NCBI GenBank assembly: GCA_017446745.1
Contig: JAFSQF010000082.1
Coordinates: 1 to 48,906, forward strand
DNA: 48,906 bases
Direction of reading: 5' to 3'
Origin: Bacteroidales bacterium
GTDB taxonomy: Bacteria; Bacteroidota; Bacteroidia; Bacteroidales; P3
Part shown: positions 16,949-25,673 of the stretch, in pieces
Numbering within the stretch: position 1 is the stretch's first letter
Layout: each line of letters starts with the position of its first letter
Position numbers and translations under genes: made by a program
The notes under the pieces: generated by a model
Database searches by the model: none
Told to the model about the DNA's origin: nothing
The model's input: only the letters and a program-made list of their open reading frames with translations

Positions 16949-17908
16949 ATGACAATGAAACTGAGCAAAAGACAAATTTCTGATACCTTATTAAGTATGC
17001 TTGATAAGGGAGGCATTTATTATGAAATCACGGAAATAGTAAAAACCGACCCTTATCTCGACATGGAGATGCGAGGAAATACCGGAGTCATTGTCTATTA
17101 CCGAGGTGGAAAAATTTTAACCATTGATGAAAAGAAAGGATTACTGGGATTAGATAAAGAATACTATCGTGGAACTACAATAGAGACTATACTTCCGAGC
17201 ACCAACAGTATTTTTGATTATATCTGTAAGGCCAAACACATCATGGATATATACGAGTGTAATGTCAAGAGTAAATTGGGAGAAAAAGAGATTCAGCAAA
17301 GAGTGGTTTATGAGAACAACTTATCTGTAAACGCCGATAATACTGATTACTTTATTGCAGATATTGAATGGGCTGATAATAATCTTTTAGGTGGACGGGC
17401 TGATATTGTTGCTTTTCGGTGGAATCACATGGAACACAGAAAGAGGGTATTACAACTAACCATAATAGAGGTAAAACAGGGTGAAAAGGCAATAAAAACC
17501 AAAGAGAAAGGGAATCCTGGTCTAAAGAAACATTATGAAGATTACCAGGCGTTTAAGAGCGACAAGGAATACGCTAAATCCTTTGCAGATGATATGCTTG
17601 CCGTTCTTCGCCAAAAGCATAAACTTGGACTAATAAAAGGGTTAGACATGTTATTCACTAATGGAAAGAAAGACTTCACCCCAAAGATTGAAGAAAAAAT
17701 AGATTTTGTTTTTCTGCTCGCAAATTATCATCATTATAGTGATGAGTTGAAAGAGGAATATGAGTCATTACCCGATGAATGTAGATTCTATGTATCTTCG
17801 TTTATGGGCTATGGATTATATAAAGACTTTATATTCAATAAGAACGAGATACGGAATTTATTTCCTGTAGTTTTTAACCATGACCATTACCATTCATCGC
17901 GGAATTAA
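16949..17908 (+). CDS. PD-(D/E)XK nuclease-like protein
   Basis: A 319-residue soluble protein of no named family. Residues 134-177 show the signature of a restriction-endonuclease-like fold: YFIADIEWADNNLLGGRADIVAF, with Asp152, then LTIIEVKQGEK with Glu174-x-Lys176. That spacing is typical of the PD-(D/E)XK active site. The N-terminal third (about 1-110) is an unknown mixed domain with MRGNTGVIVYYRGGKILTID; the C-terminal third is charged and helical. The gene is AT-richer than the core genome, which suggests transfer. The last 29 bases overlap the start of the metallo-beta-lactamase gene. A second ATG two codons in is an alternative start. The fold is a fair inference; the substrate is unknown. 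Confidence 0.7.
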   Translation: MTMKLSKRQISDTLLSMLDKGGIYYEITEIVKTDPYLDMEMRGNTGVIVYYRGGKILTIDEKKGLLGLDKEYYRGTTIETILPSTNSIFDYICKAKHIMDIYECNVKSKLGEKEIQQRVVYENNLSVNADNTDYFIADIEWADNNLLGGRADIVAFRWNHMEHRKRVLQLTIIEVKQGEKAIKTKEKGNPGLKKHYEDYQAFKSDKEYAKSFADDMLAVLRQKHKLGLIKGLDMLFTNGKKDFTPKIEEKIDFVFLLANYHHYSDELKEEYESLPDECRFYVSSFMGYGLYKDFIFNKNEIRNLFPVVFNHDHYHSSRN

Positions 17909-19166
17909 CCAGATTGGCGGGTGCATCACAGAGATTGCCTCCGCCAATGGTTCTAAGATACTTATCGACCTCGGCCACAATCTGCCAGAGGGAGATAACC
18001 ATAACAACGACCCGCTGGAGAAGGCCGAGAACATCGACCCTATCCTTGATGGTGTGGATGCCGTATTCTACACCCATTCCCACGGCGACCACGTTGGATT
18101 TGAGGCTTACGTGGCGAGCAAGAACATTCCGCAGTATATTGGAAAACTATCCAAAAGACTAATGTTGCTGCTGCGCGGCAACATTCTCTACTACCATCCA
18201 ACTCCCGAATTGAGAGCCAGTAAAAAAGCTATCGAGAATTTCAGCACATACGAGGCTGCAAAACCAGTGAAGGTCGGTGATATTATAGTTACACCGTACT
18301 ATGTCAGCCACTCTTCCCCTGATGCCTATATGTTTGTGGTTGAATGCGACGGCCATGCGGTTCTGCACACGGGCGACTTTCGTGACCACGGCTATCGTGG
18401 CAAGGGGTTGGAACCTACCATTCAAAAGTACATAGTTCCCCGCCATATCGATGTGCTTATCACAGAAGGCACCATGCTTGGCCGCGATGATGGACGTATG
18501 ATTTCGGAGGTGCAACTGTGCGAGCAGGCCACCGAACTGATGCGTAAATATAAATATGTCTTCTTTATGTGTTCCACGCAGGATGCCGACCGCATATCTT
18601 CCATCAATCAAGCCACGGACATCGTAAGAGGACGGCGGATGCTTGTGGATGGATACCAGTATAAGGTGCTTGAGGCTTTTGAAGAGGAACTGGGGCAAGG
18701 GAAATATTTCCGTTACCAGTATAACCGCAAGTGCTATTACCGCAAACATTGGGATTACGTGCTTGACAAGGACTGCAAGAGAGGTTTCACCATGCTTGTA
18801 AGAAACAACCGCAATATGAGAAAGAGCCTCGACGAGATGATGCCTTTGCTGGACAAAGAACAATGCTGCTTGGTATATTCACAATTCAAAGGTTATATCG
18901 ACCCCAAGCACTCGGCTTTTATGCAGAGTACCTACGACTTTATCCACACATACGACTGGCATTTCGAGTATCTTCACACTTCTGGTCACGCTTCGCGTGA
19001 GACACTGGAGATGGTGTGCAAAAAGGTGAATCCCCAACTGGCCATTATCCCTATTCACCGTGAAGCACAAAGTGACTTTCGAGAACTCAACTTGTCAGAG
19101 GAACTGAAAAGCAAGGTGATTACAAAAAGCACATCAATTGAGGATGTGAAAATCGTCATTAAATGA
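17880..19166 (+). CDS. RNase J-like metallo-beta-lactamase fold hydrolase
   Basis: A 428-residue metal-dependent hydrolase related to the RNase J/beta-CASP group, which cut or trim RNA (some cut DNA). Metal motifs: HSHGDH (66-71), VSHSSPDA, HTGDFRDHG, and in the C-terminal part HTSGHAS and IPIHRE, the last two as in RNase J. ITEGTMLGRDDGR matches the usual beta-CASP boundary. It is shorter than housekeeping RNase J (about 550 residues) and appears to lack the extra C-terminal domain. Its start overlaps the nuclease-like gene by 29 bases, and its stop overlaps the next gene's start as ATGA. An accessory nuclease rather than the cell's main RNase J is my inference. Confidence 0.82.
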   Translation: MTITIHRGINQIGGCITEIASANGSKILIDLGHNLPEGDNHNNDPLEKAENIDPILDGVDAVFYTHSHGDHVGFEAYVASKNIPQYIGKLSKRLMLLLRGNILYYHPTPELRASKKAIENFSTYEAAKPVKVGDIIVTPYYVSHSSPDAYMFVVECDGHAVLHTGDFRDHGYRGKGLEPTIQKYIVPRHIDVLITEGTMLGRDDGRMISEVQLCEQATELMRKYKYVFFMCSTQDADRISSINQATDIVRGRRMLVDGYQYKVLEAFEEELGQGKYFRYQYNRKCYYRKHWDYVLDKDCKRGFTMLVRNNRNMRKSLDEMMPLLDKEQCCLVYSQFKGYIDPKHSAFMQSTYDFIHTYDWHFEYLHTSGHASRETLEMVCKKVNPQLAIIPIHREAQSDFRELNLSEELKSKVITKSTSIEDVKIVIK

Positions 19167-19768
19167 AGATTCTCCACCTCTCCGACACACACGGCAAACA
19201 TAGAGAACTCACTGATATGCCATCCGCTGACATACTGGTGCATAGTGGCGATTTTACACTATCCGGCGGTGATATGGAGGCCCTTGATTTCATTGAATGG
19301 CTCTGTGATTTACCCTATAAACACAAATTATTCATCGCCGGCAACCACGACGACTGTATGTTGGACGCCTCATTGGAGGGCCTGCCTGATGACGTGCATT
19401 ATCTTTCCGATAGGAGTATCACTATTGACGGAATATCATTCTATGGAGCTCCGATGTTTGCTGTATTCGATGGCGAGGAATTGAAAGAGGTAGAACACTA
19501 CGAACAAATACCAGACAACACTGATATTTTAATAACCCATCGTCCTCCGCTTGGCATTTTGGATAGCATCGACGACCGCATACACTATGGCAGTTCCATC
19601 CTACTGGACAAGGTTTCCAATATAAAGCCAAGAATTCACCTTTTTGGACACGTTCATTCTGCTTACGGAACAATTGGTTGGAAAGGGATAACTTTCTGTA
19701 ATGCTGGTCTTACTGATTGGAAATATGACATCCAATATTCTCCTCAATTATTGGAAATAAATATATAA
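19163..19768 (+). CDS. Calcineurin-like metallophosphoesterase
   Basis: A 201-residue two-metal phosphoesterase with every expected motif: LHLSDTHGKH (Asp8, His10), VHSGDFTLSGG, the bridging GNHDD, ITHRPPLG and LFGHVHSAYG. The size and motif spacing recall the MPPED/YfcE-like small phosphodiesterases, which act on cyclic nucleotides or similar phosphodiesters. It is translationally coupled to the RNase J-like gene (stop and start share ATGA). No signal peptide, so cytosolic. It is the last gene of the set; no clear terminator follows before the convergent gene. Confidence 0.85.
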   Translation: MKILHLSDTHGKHRELTDMPSADILVHSGDFTLSGGDMEALDFIEWLCDLPYKHKLFIAGNHDDCMLDASLEGLPDDVHYLSDRSITIDGISFYGAPMFAVFDGEELKEVEHYEQIPDNTDILITHRPPLGILDSIDDRIHYGSSILLDKVSNIKPRIHLFGHVHSAYGTIGWKGITFCNAGLTDWKYDIQYSPQLLEINI

Positions 19769-19872
19769 GTTTGAATTGGATATGGTTGAATAGGCCTTTC
19801 CATTATCTGCCATCTCTGAGAAAGCACCAAACAGCACAGATTTTGTTAAGTGTCAATAACGACACTGCCACT

Positions 19873-20433
19873 CTATGCCCTCCACGTTTTTCTGAACTCA
19901 TCACTGTCGTGATATCTCTCAATAATCTCCGCGAACTTTCTACCGAAAGATACCAACGACTCATCGTGTTCAACTTCTTCATCAAATGTATCATCATTAA
20001 ACCTAATTGAAAAATGGTTATATATTGGTTTTGGTAATGATACTTTCTTATTTTTCCTTCTCTTACTATAACCTCTGTCTTTAAGGTATCTCTTAAAGGT
20101 TGCTATACTTACTTCAATACTATTCTCTTTAAGGATTGCTATCCACTGTTCTTGGGTTATCTTGCTGCCATCACTCCAGGTAATACCAAAGTCAAAGAAA
20201 CAATCTATCATCCGGCATTTCTCTTCTTTCTTCTCTATTCTCTTCTCGGAAAGTATTTCGGAGACAACCTCTCTCTTACTTACCTTATTCTTCTCGCAGT
20301 AGGAACTGCTCACTTTGAAGGAAGGTACAATCTTCCCGACATTTCTTCGGGCACATCCAGTTCCCCAAAAATGAAAAAGTGTGATACAACCTTGTCCATT
20401 GTACCACACAAATGCTTGGTTTTCCAGACACAT
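19873..20433 (-). CDS. Unknown protein with possible helix-turn-helix, start uncertain
   Basis: The reading frame is 186 residues. The first ~13 lie inside direct repeat B, so the true start is probably further in (candidates include the MIDCFFDF methionine). The centre, DGSKITQEQWIAILKENSIEVSIATFKRYLKDRGYSKRRK, looks like a helix-turn-helix or RNA-binding segment. The end, DDTFDEEVEHDESLVSFGRKFAEIIERYHD, is acidic and helical. The sequence is AT-rich. I recognise no family. It could be a truncated gene whose 5' end was replaced when repeat B arrived. It faces the phosphoesterase gene. Confidence 0.45.
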   Translation of the reverse strand: MCLENQAFVWYNGQGCITLFHFWGTGCARRNVGKIVPSFKVSSSYCEKNKVSKREVVSEILSEKRIEKKEEKCRMIDCFFDFGITWSDGSKITQEQWIAILKENSIEVSIATFKRYLKDRGYSKRRKNKKVSLPKPIYNHFSIRFNDDTFDEEVEHDESLVSFGRKFAEIIERYHDSDEFRKTWRA

Positions 20434-20529
20434 CCAGTCCGGAAAGCAATAAAAAACGGGTGCTGGAAACTATCCAGCACCCGTTTTTATTTAGTGTATT
20501 TCGGTGAATTACTTCACCTCTTCGTATAT
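20396..20529 (+). repeat. Direct repeat B (134 bp)
   Basis: Same orientation and layout as repeat A (13934-14067), including the central hairpin (20453-20489). Its right end also shares 23 identical bases (20504-20526) with the 3' end of dnaK (25967-25989); read on the minus strand this encodes YEEVK and a stop. Confidence 0.75.
20453..20489. terminator. Hairpin with T-run inside repeat B
   Basis: AACGGGTGCTGG pairs with CCAGCACCCGTT around the loop AAACTAT, followed by TTTTATTT. The 12-bp stem is perfect. It could stop minus-strand transcription from the AbiE pair. Confidence 0.7.
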
Positions 20530-20677
20530 GAAACTTATTGTGGATTAATGTTTTCTAAAACTGTGTAGCAAATATGTAGCAAAAAAAATATGACTAAACA
20601 CTAAGAAATATATAGCAAACTGAATACAAATCGTTTTTTTTAGTTGTGGAATGAGCGATTTGTAAAGGAAAATGTTA

Positions 20678-21622
20678 TTATTTGATGTGTTGTGTCTTCC
20701 AAATAGCCATTGGATGGTTTGCAACACTGTCAGTTATTGATTTGTCGTCAAAAAGCAGTTCGGGTTTATATAGACCTTCATAAAAAAGTCTAATAAACTT
20801 CTCTTCTGTATCGGTAATCGTGAGTAATTCCTTCAGATATGATACCACTTGGTTCTTTATGCTTTCGAGTTCAAAATAAGTTCCTTTTTTGAGAACGGGT
20901 AATAGCGATGCTCTGATTTGCTTGAATTGGAGTCTGCTGATGGAATCCAATGAAAACAGATTCTCTCTTCTTGTGTCACTTCCTAATACAGAGTAGAATA
21001 TAATTCCTTTTCGAAGTGTTGGTTTTTGCTGTTCCTCGATGATATTCTGCTCAATCATATTGTGAACGTCATATAAATCTCTCGCTGCACCCCTTTCAAG
21101 AAGTGCTTTTATCTTGGTGGCATAGAGTTCTACCACATCCAACGTGCGAACTGTGAAATCGCCTAATTGTGGGATAAGAATGGATTTGCGTACAATCGGT
21201 AGTATATGGCAACGCATAGAATAGTTGATTTCTATCTTGATGTTATCATTATTACCTACAGAATTAGTGTATTGATAGACCCACGAATCAATCGATAAAG
21301 GTGATTTGCTGCGTGGGGTCCGTCTATACCCTTCGGAGTTCATGTATGCGTCAAGCCGTTCATTAATCTCTTTTCGTTTTCGCATCATTGCCATCCGCAC
21401 ACAATTATCAGTGAAATCCAGATCGATATCAACAGAAAGTCTCGGCAATGGAGCTATCACCAAGTTGATTGCCGTACCACCTTTTAAGGCGAGATTGTCG
21501 GCAAATAACGAATCAGCATTCAGCTGTCGTAATATACCGCTAAGGCGAACAATCTTCTCCACATTGTCGCGGATGTAATTTGTTTCTTTCGCCAGATTGT
21601 CAATGTCGGTCCTGTTATACAT
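20678..21622 (-). CDS. AbiEii/AbiGii-family nucleotidyltransferase toxin
   Basis: A 314-residue toxin of the type IV AbiE toxin-antitoxin family, known from phage-abortive infection. AbiEii-like proteins are nucleotidyltransferases. The active-site region is present: LKGGTAINL (47-54) then SVDIDLDF with Asp65, Asp67 and Asp69. A later KIKALLERGAARDLYDVHNM matches the family's second conserved block. Its start overlaps the antitoxin gene by 8 bases, so the two are coupled. All motifs are intact, so the pair may work. It lies in the accessory island beside a mobile element. Confidence 0.88.
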   Translation of the reverse strand: MYNRTDIDNLAKETNYIRDNVEKIVRLSGILRQLNADSLFADNLALKGGTAINLVIAPLPRLSVDIDLDFTDNCVRMAMMRKRKEINERLDAYMNSEGYRRTPRSKSPLSIDSWVYQYTNSVGNNDNIKIEINYSMRCHILPIVRKSILIPQLGDFTVRTLDVVELYATKIKALLERGAARDLYDVHNMIEQNIIEEQQKPTLRKGIIFYSVLGSDTRRENLFSLDSISRLQFKQIRASLLPVLKKGTYFELESIKNQVVSYLKELLTITDTEEKFIRLFYEGLYKPELLFDDKSITDSVANHPMAIWKTQHIK

Positions 21623-22382
21623 TTACATATCCTCCTTTCTCTGTCATCATATAGAAAGTGTTTGGTACGCACAGGCCCCACTCGCTTACGTATTTTGTGT
21701 CTGTATTCGTTTCGTCGAGGTATCGTGTGCTTTTCCCTATATTATCCTTGCAAAGTTTGAAGAATGCAGAAGAAAGATGCATCTGTTTTTTGTAATGCGA
21801 TAGAATAAACCCCACCTTTTGGTACAATGCCGGTTTTGAATACAATTCAAGATATGAAACGAGAGCAACTTCATTGACGAATGTGATGGCGTCAAGGTTG
21901 TTTAGCAGTTCTTCCAAGCCGCCGGCATATTTGATTCGGTCTATGCAGTCAAGTATCGTCCGTTCAACATCGGTTACACGGATATGAGAGTTCATCGTTG
22001 GTGTGACAACTCCGAAGTTGTGGTTTGGCTTGCGCCGATTATATGTTATGCCCTCAAAATCGAATGTGCGGAAAACGGTTGCGGTCATCACATCCATCTC
22101 GTTGAATACCTGGTTGCTGAATCCATAATATTCCATTGCAGAATGGTATGCCACACAGGCATCGTTAGCTATGGCCGAGGCAATCTCATATTTGTTGGCT
22201 GCACATAAGCCAGTTGCGAGGTCTGTCACCGAATACAGATTGCTTTTTATTCGGCAAATGGTTTTTTGTTTGACTCCAGCAGATAGCATGGATATGGCAG
22301 TACTTTTATTGCCGGTTATTTTTACTGCATCATCTAAGGAAAACAACCTTATTTCATGTAATTTACCAAGATATTTTGACAT
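21615..22382 (-). CDS. AbiEi-family antitoxin
   Basis: A 255-residue antitoxin and probable autoregulator, first gene of the AbiE pair. The N-terminal part (about 1-60, LFSLDDAVKITGNKSTAISM...VKQKTICRIKSNLYSV) reads as the winged helix of AbiEi proteins. The middle (CVAYHSAMEYYGFSNQVF; RVTDVERTILDCIDR) is the standard AbiEi core. In the family the antitoxin binds its own promoter and blocks toxin action without binding the toxin protein. A -7 element lies 23 bases upstream at 22413-22405. Confidence 0.87.
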   Translation of the reverse strand: MSKYLGKLHEIRLFSLDDAVKITGNKSTAISMLSAGVKQKTICRIKSNLYSVTDLATGLCAANKYEIASAIANDACVAYHSAMEYYGFSNQVFNEMDVMTATVFRTFDFEGITYNRRKPNHNFGVVTPTMNSHIRVTDVERTILDCIDRIKYAGGLEELLNNLDAITFVNEVALVSYLELYSKPALYQKVGFILSHYKKQMHLSSAFFKLCKDNIGKSTRYLDETNTDTKYVSEWGLCVPNTFYMMTEKGGYVNV

Positions 22383-22404
22383 TATAATATCCTTTAAAAT
22401 TTTT

Positions 22405-22413
22405 GCAAAATTA
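22405..22413 (-). promoter_or_regulatory. -7 promoter element for the AbiE pair
   Basis: The minus strand reads TAATTTTGC, matching TAnnTTTG, 23 bases before the antitoxin start. It sits in AT-rich sequence. Confidence 0.6.
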
Positions 22414-22467
22414 TGAAATATTATGTAATTGTGTAAAAAAAATAAAGAATATTAAGCAATCTTTTAT

Positions 22468-23533
22468 CAGGGCAAACGCATCAAATTTAACAATTATTGT
22501 ATCCCGACATCCATGGCAGACGTTTCAGTTTTCCAGCAGTGAGAATAGATAATCGATGCTCCAGACGGCCTTGAGACGTTTAGTTACGAGGCTTCCCTTG
22601 CCCGTTTCTCGCTTGAGGATGTTGAGCGAGCATTTCCTCACCAGTGCAAAATTCTCGGCGGCCATACCCGCACGCTTGCGCTGGCGGTCCTCGCCGAAGG
22701 ACATGTCAAGAACCCAGTGCAGCGAGTTTTCCACGCCCCAATGGCTGCGGATGTGACGTATGTAGTCGGCTCCGCCGCCGACAATCCTCTCAGCCATGGC
22801 TGTCTGCGTGCCAATCGCGTCGATGGTTATTATGGCACCCTCTATGCACAGCATGTCCAGCAGCTCGGGAATGGCCGTTATCTCGTTACTCTTGTCGCGC
22901 GTCTTGCGCTGCCCCAGGCAGATGCCGTTCTCCACGCTCCACGCATGGACCAGGTGGATGGCATGGTTGTCGTAGTACCCGTCTCGGCTGCCCCTGACCG
23001 TCTTGCCGTCTATGGCGATGACATGCTCCGCCGACCCCTCGGGTTTCAGCCCCTCCGTCCATTCGAGGAAAAGACGCTCGAATTGCCGGAACTTTATTGC
23101 CTGGAACACTCGGTTTCTCGTGTCGTGCGACGGTATCCCGTTCGGAAGGCGCAGCCTCTTCCTTAGCGTCTGGTAGTGGTACTTGCCGAATTCCTCTATC
23201 GCCTCATAGCCCTCCGCTCCGCTGGTGACAGCGAGTACCGCCAATATCACAATGTCTGCCAGGAGGTGCTTGCTTCGTCCTTTTACCCTTGGGTCGTGCA
23301 GCCGTGCCGCTGTCTCGTATAAACTTGCCATAACTATCTGTGTCTGTTATGACATTATAACGACTGATATTAATCTTTATTACGGATTGATATACAAATA
23401 TTTATCAACACCACGGCTCAAAAATTGTTAATATTGCTGTGGTTTCCGATCGGGGGACGAAAACGCCTGTTGATAACACAGGCGAACCTGTTAATATCGC
23501 GGTGATTCTGAAAATTTTCATGCGTTTGCCCTG
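22468..23533 (-). mobile_element. ISAs1-family insertion sequence, internally deleted
   Basis: Bounded by terminal inverted repeats that share CAGGGCAAACGCAT (22468-22481 and its complement at 23520-23533). It holds one transposase gene at 22525-23331. The ~1.07 kb length is shorter than normal for the family (about 1.2-1.4 kb), which agrees with the deleted transposase. The right end has an extra 200 bp with two similar segments reading TGTTAATATTGC and TGTTAATATCGC. No target-site duplication is visible next to the repeats. The right end cuts the GLUG gene, but the rest of that gene is not found on the left side, so sequence was lost or rearranged here. Confidence 0.85.
22525..23331 (-). 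pseudogene. ISAs1-type transposase with in-frame internal deletion
   Basis: A 268-residue DDE transposase of the ISAs1 (H-repeat-associated) family, which is usually ~370 residues long. The first two catalytic blocks are present (AIDGKTVRGS with Asp108; ITIDAIGTQ with Asp171), and so is the third (SHWGVENSLHW with Glu201). The ~100 residues normally between GADYVLALKGNQ and RxHWGIEN are missing: GGGADYI runs directly into RHIRSHWG at about residues 190-194. The frame is kept. Activity is unlikely, although all three catalytic residues survive. Confidence 0.88.
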
Positions 23534-24836
23534 GATATCCTTTAGATAAGTACCTGTCGCCGTCGAAGGTGCCGCTGAAGGGCTGGTAGTTGTCGTCGTC
23601 CTGGTAGCCGCCCGCCATGGTAGTCACGCTGATGTCGTTGGTCAGCTTCACGTACTGGCCGCTGTAGTTGCGGCCGTAGGTGACGTTGTGTGCGAACTTG
23701 TTCCAGTCGTCGGCGCTGCTGATGAGGTAGGGGTCGTCCTCGGTGCCGTTGCTCTGCGTGGGCCTGTCCTCGTAGAAGACGAACGTCGCGGTGATGTTTT
23801 TGTTTCGCATGACGAACCAATAGCTTGACCCATCATTTTGCCCCTGAAGGGGGATGTCGATGGTGAAGCGCGCCACCGAACCCGAAGTCACGTGCAGCGT
23901 GAAGGTCTCTCCAGCGCGTGTCCCGGGCACGCCGTATTCGCCGACAGCTTCGGTCTGGATGGATCCGTGGCCTATGTTGTTGACCGTGACAGAGTAGGGG
24001 AACTTGTAGGCATAGGCATACATGCCGTATCCACTGGCGTAGCTGTAGTGGTTATTGTCGTAGGTGTCGCGCAAATCATTCTCAGTACCATCCTGATCGC
24101 CTACGTATTTACTGTCCTGCGAGTCATTCGCCGACACAGAACCGTAGAAGGTGCAGTGCTCGATGGTGCCGTCATTGCTGCCTGCGATGCCACCTACGCC
24201 GGAATTCCCACCAGTGTTTTGCACGTTACCGGTCATGCAACAGAATTGGATTGTGGCACCGTTCTCATTCCAGCCGGCAATGCCGCCCAAATCGGCATCG
24301 TAGATAGAGTTATGGCTGCTTGCCATGTCAGCACTCACCCAGCAGTTCTCTATCGTGCCGTAGTTGTCGCCCGCGATGCCGCCCACCATTCGTGCATTGC
24401 CTACATTAATTATTCCGGTTAAATGTAGATCCTGCACCTTGCCTGATGTACCAATCTTGGCAAACAGTCCTTGGTAGTTATCACTTGTATTCGAAATGTA
24501 GATGCGGATGGTGTGGTTTTCGCCGTAGAACGTGCCTGCGAAAGCAATGCTGTCATGTCCCAGAGGAGTCCACGAAGCGGCAATCATGTCGAGGTCGGCC
24601 TTAAGGTGAAGCTTCTTGTTATAATACGCTCCCCAATGTTCTATGAGGTAGGCTAATTCGGCTGCGTTTGTAATTTCATACCATTCATCAAGTACTTCAC
24701 CTGTACCTCCGTTGACCCTCGAGTAAGCTTGCGGACTATGGGTCGATGATCCGTCCCAAACGTTGTAATTCTGTGCCTATGCCCCCTGTGCGAATGCGCA
24801 CAGCAGGGCGAGAATCAGGATTGATTTCCGTTTCAT
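23534..24836 (-). pseudogene. GLUG-repeat secreted protein, stop codon in signal peptide and 3' end cut by IS
   Basis: Reading from ATG at 24836 gives the signal MKRKSILILALLCAFAQGA, a TAG at codon 20 (24779-24777), then continues in the same frame as AQNYNVWDGSS and on for over 400 residues. The body holds GLUG-type repeats (VGGIAGDNYGTIENC; LGGIAGWNENGATIQFC; VGGIAGSNDGTIEHC) typical of surface adhesin-like proteins, then a beta-rich part, then a second domain starting NGTEDDPYLISSADDWNKFA. The frame runs into the IS at about 23533 (after GTFDGDRYLSKG). Both lesions point to a dead gene. The next intact in-frame ATG (24587) lacks a signal peptide. Codon use matches the core genome. It follows the lipoprotein gene by 36 bases, so it was probably in one operon with it. 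Confidence 0.8.
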
Positions 24837-24872
24837 TGTCGTTAATGTTCTTTGGTTCGTTTATACAGCGCT

Positions 24873-25673
24873 TTACTGGCTGACTTTCGTCAGCGTGGAG
24901 GTCTCGGTGTAGAGGTGGCCGTTGTGCTCCACCACCTCTTTCACGGTCAGTATGCCGTTCTCGTAGGATGCGAAGATGCAGTTCTCGCGCTCCTCCTCGC
25001 TGCCGGGGTTTTTCCAGCGCGTGCACATCAGGTTGCCGTCGACGAAGTATTCGGTGTAGTCCGCCACTTCCGGCACCCACTGGCCGTCGACGAGGGTGTA
25101 CCCGATGAAGGTGCCGTCGGCGAGGTATTCCTCGCAGAAAGGCACAGGCTCGGAGCCCGGCTCGTCGCTGATGTAGGATCCTTCCCAGCGGCCGATGATG
25201 ATTTGGGAGTAGTCGTCGTGCACCTTGACGCAGCGCAGGCGGTAGGGCTCGGTGTCGTCGTTGATCACCTGGCCGTTGCGCATGACGGTGTAGGTGCTGG
25301 TGTAGCTCATCTCTTCGCCGGTGATGGTGATGTCGGAGAGTTCTTCGACGATGGTGATGTCGCCCGCACGCATGGTGAGCGTCACCTTGTCGCCGTCGAT
25401 GGCCACCTCCATGGGTTGGTTGAAGGCCCAGAGGTCGTATTCCTTCATCGAGATGCTGATGTAGCCTTTCAGCGTGGAGCCGTCCATGACGAAGGTGGAG
25501 ACTGTCGATTCCTCGGTCTCGACCTTTTCGCCGTCGGCTTCGAGGTAGAGCCATTTGCCGACAAGCTTCTCGGCGAGGCTGAGGTTGTCCTCCTTGTCCT
25601 TGCTGCAGGAGGAGAAAACGCTGGCGCCGCAGAGGGTGAGGATGGCGGCGAGCATCGTAAAGATTTTCTTCAT
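24873..25673 (-). CDS. Lipoprotein with two lipocalin-like segments
   Basis: A 266-residue lipoprotein: signal MKKIFTMLAAILTLCGASVFSSC with the lipid cysteine at 23 and the acidic SKDKEDN export-type linker after it. Two segments start alike, LVGKWLYLEADGEK (about 38) and IIGRWEGSYISDEPG (about 158), and each continues as an antiparallel-looking beta region. This resembles the lipocalin-like domains common in Bacteroidales lipoproteins, possibly duplicated. No function can be assigned. A -7 element lies upstream at 25897-25889, and the GLUG pseudogene follows. Confidence 0.7.
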   Translation of the reverse strand: MKKIFTMLAAILTLCGASVFSSCSKDKEDNLSLAEKLVGKWLYLEADGEKVETEESTVSTFVMDGSTLKGYISISMKEYDLWAFNQPMEVAIDGDKVTLTMRAGDITIVEELSDITITGEEMSYTSTYTVMRNGQVINDDTEPYRLRCVKVHDDYSQIIIGRWEGSYISDEPGSEPVPFCEEYLADGTFIGYTLVDGQWVPEVADYTEYFVDGNLMCTRWKNPGSEEERENCIFASYENGILTVKEVVEHNGHLYTETSTLTKVSQ

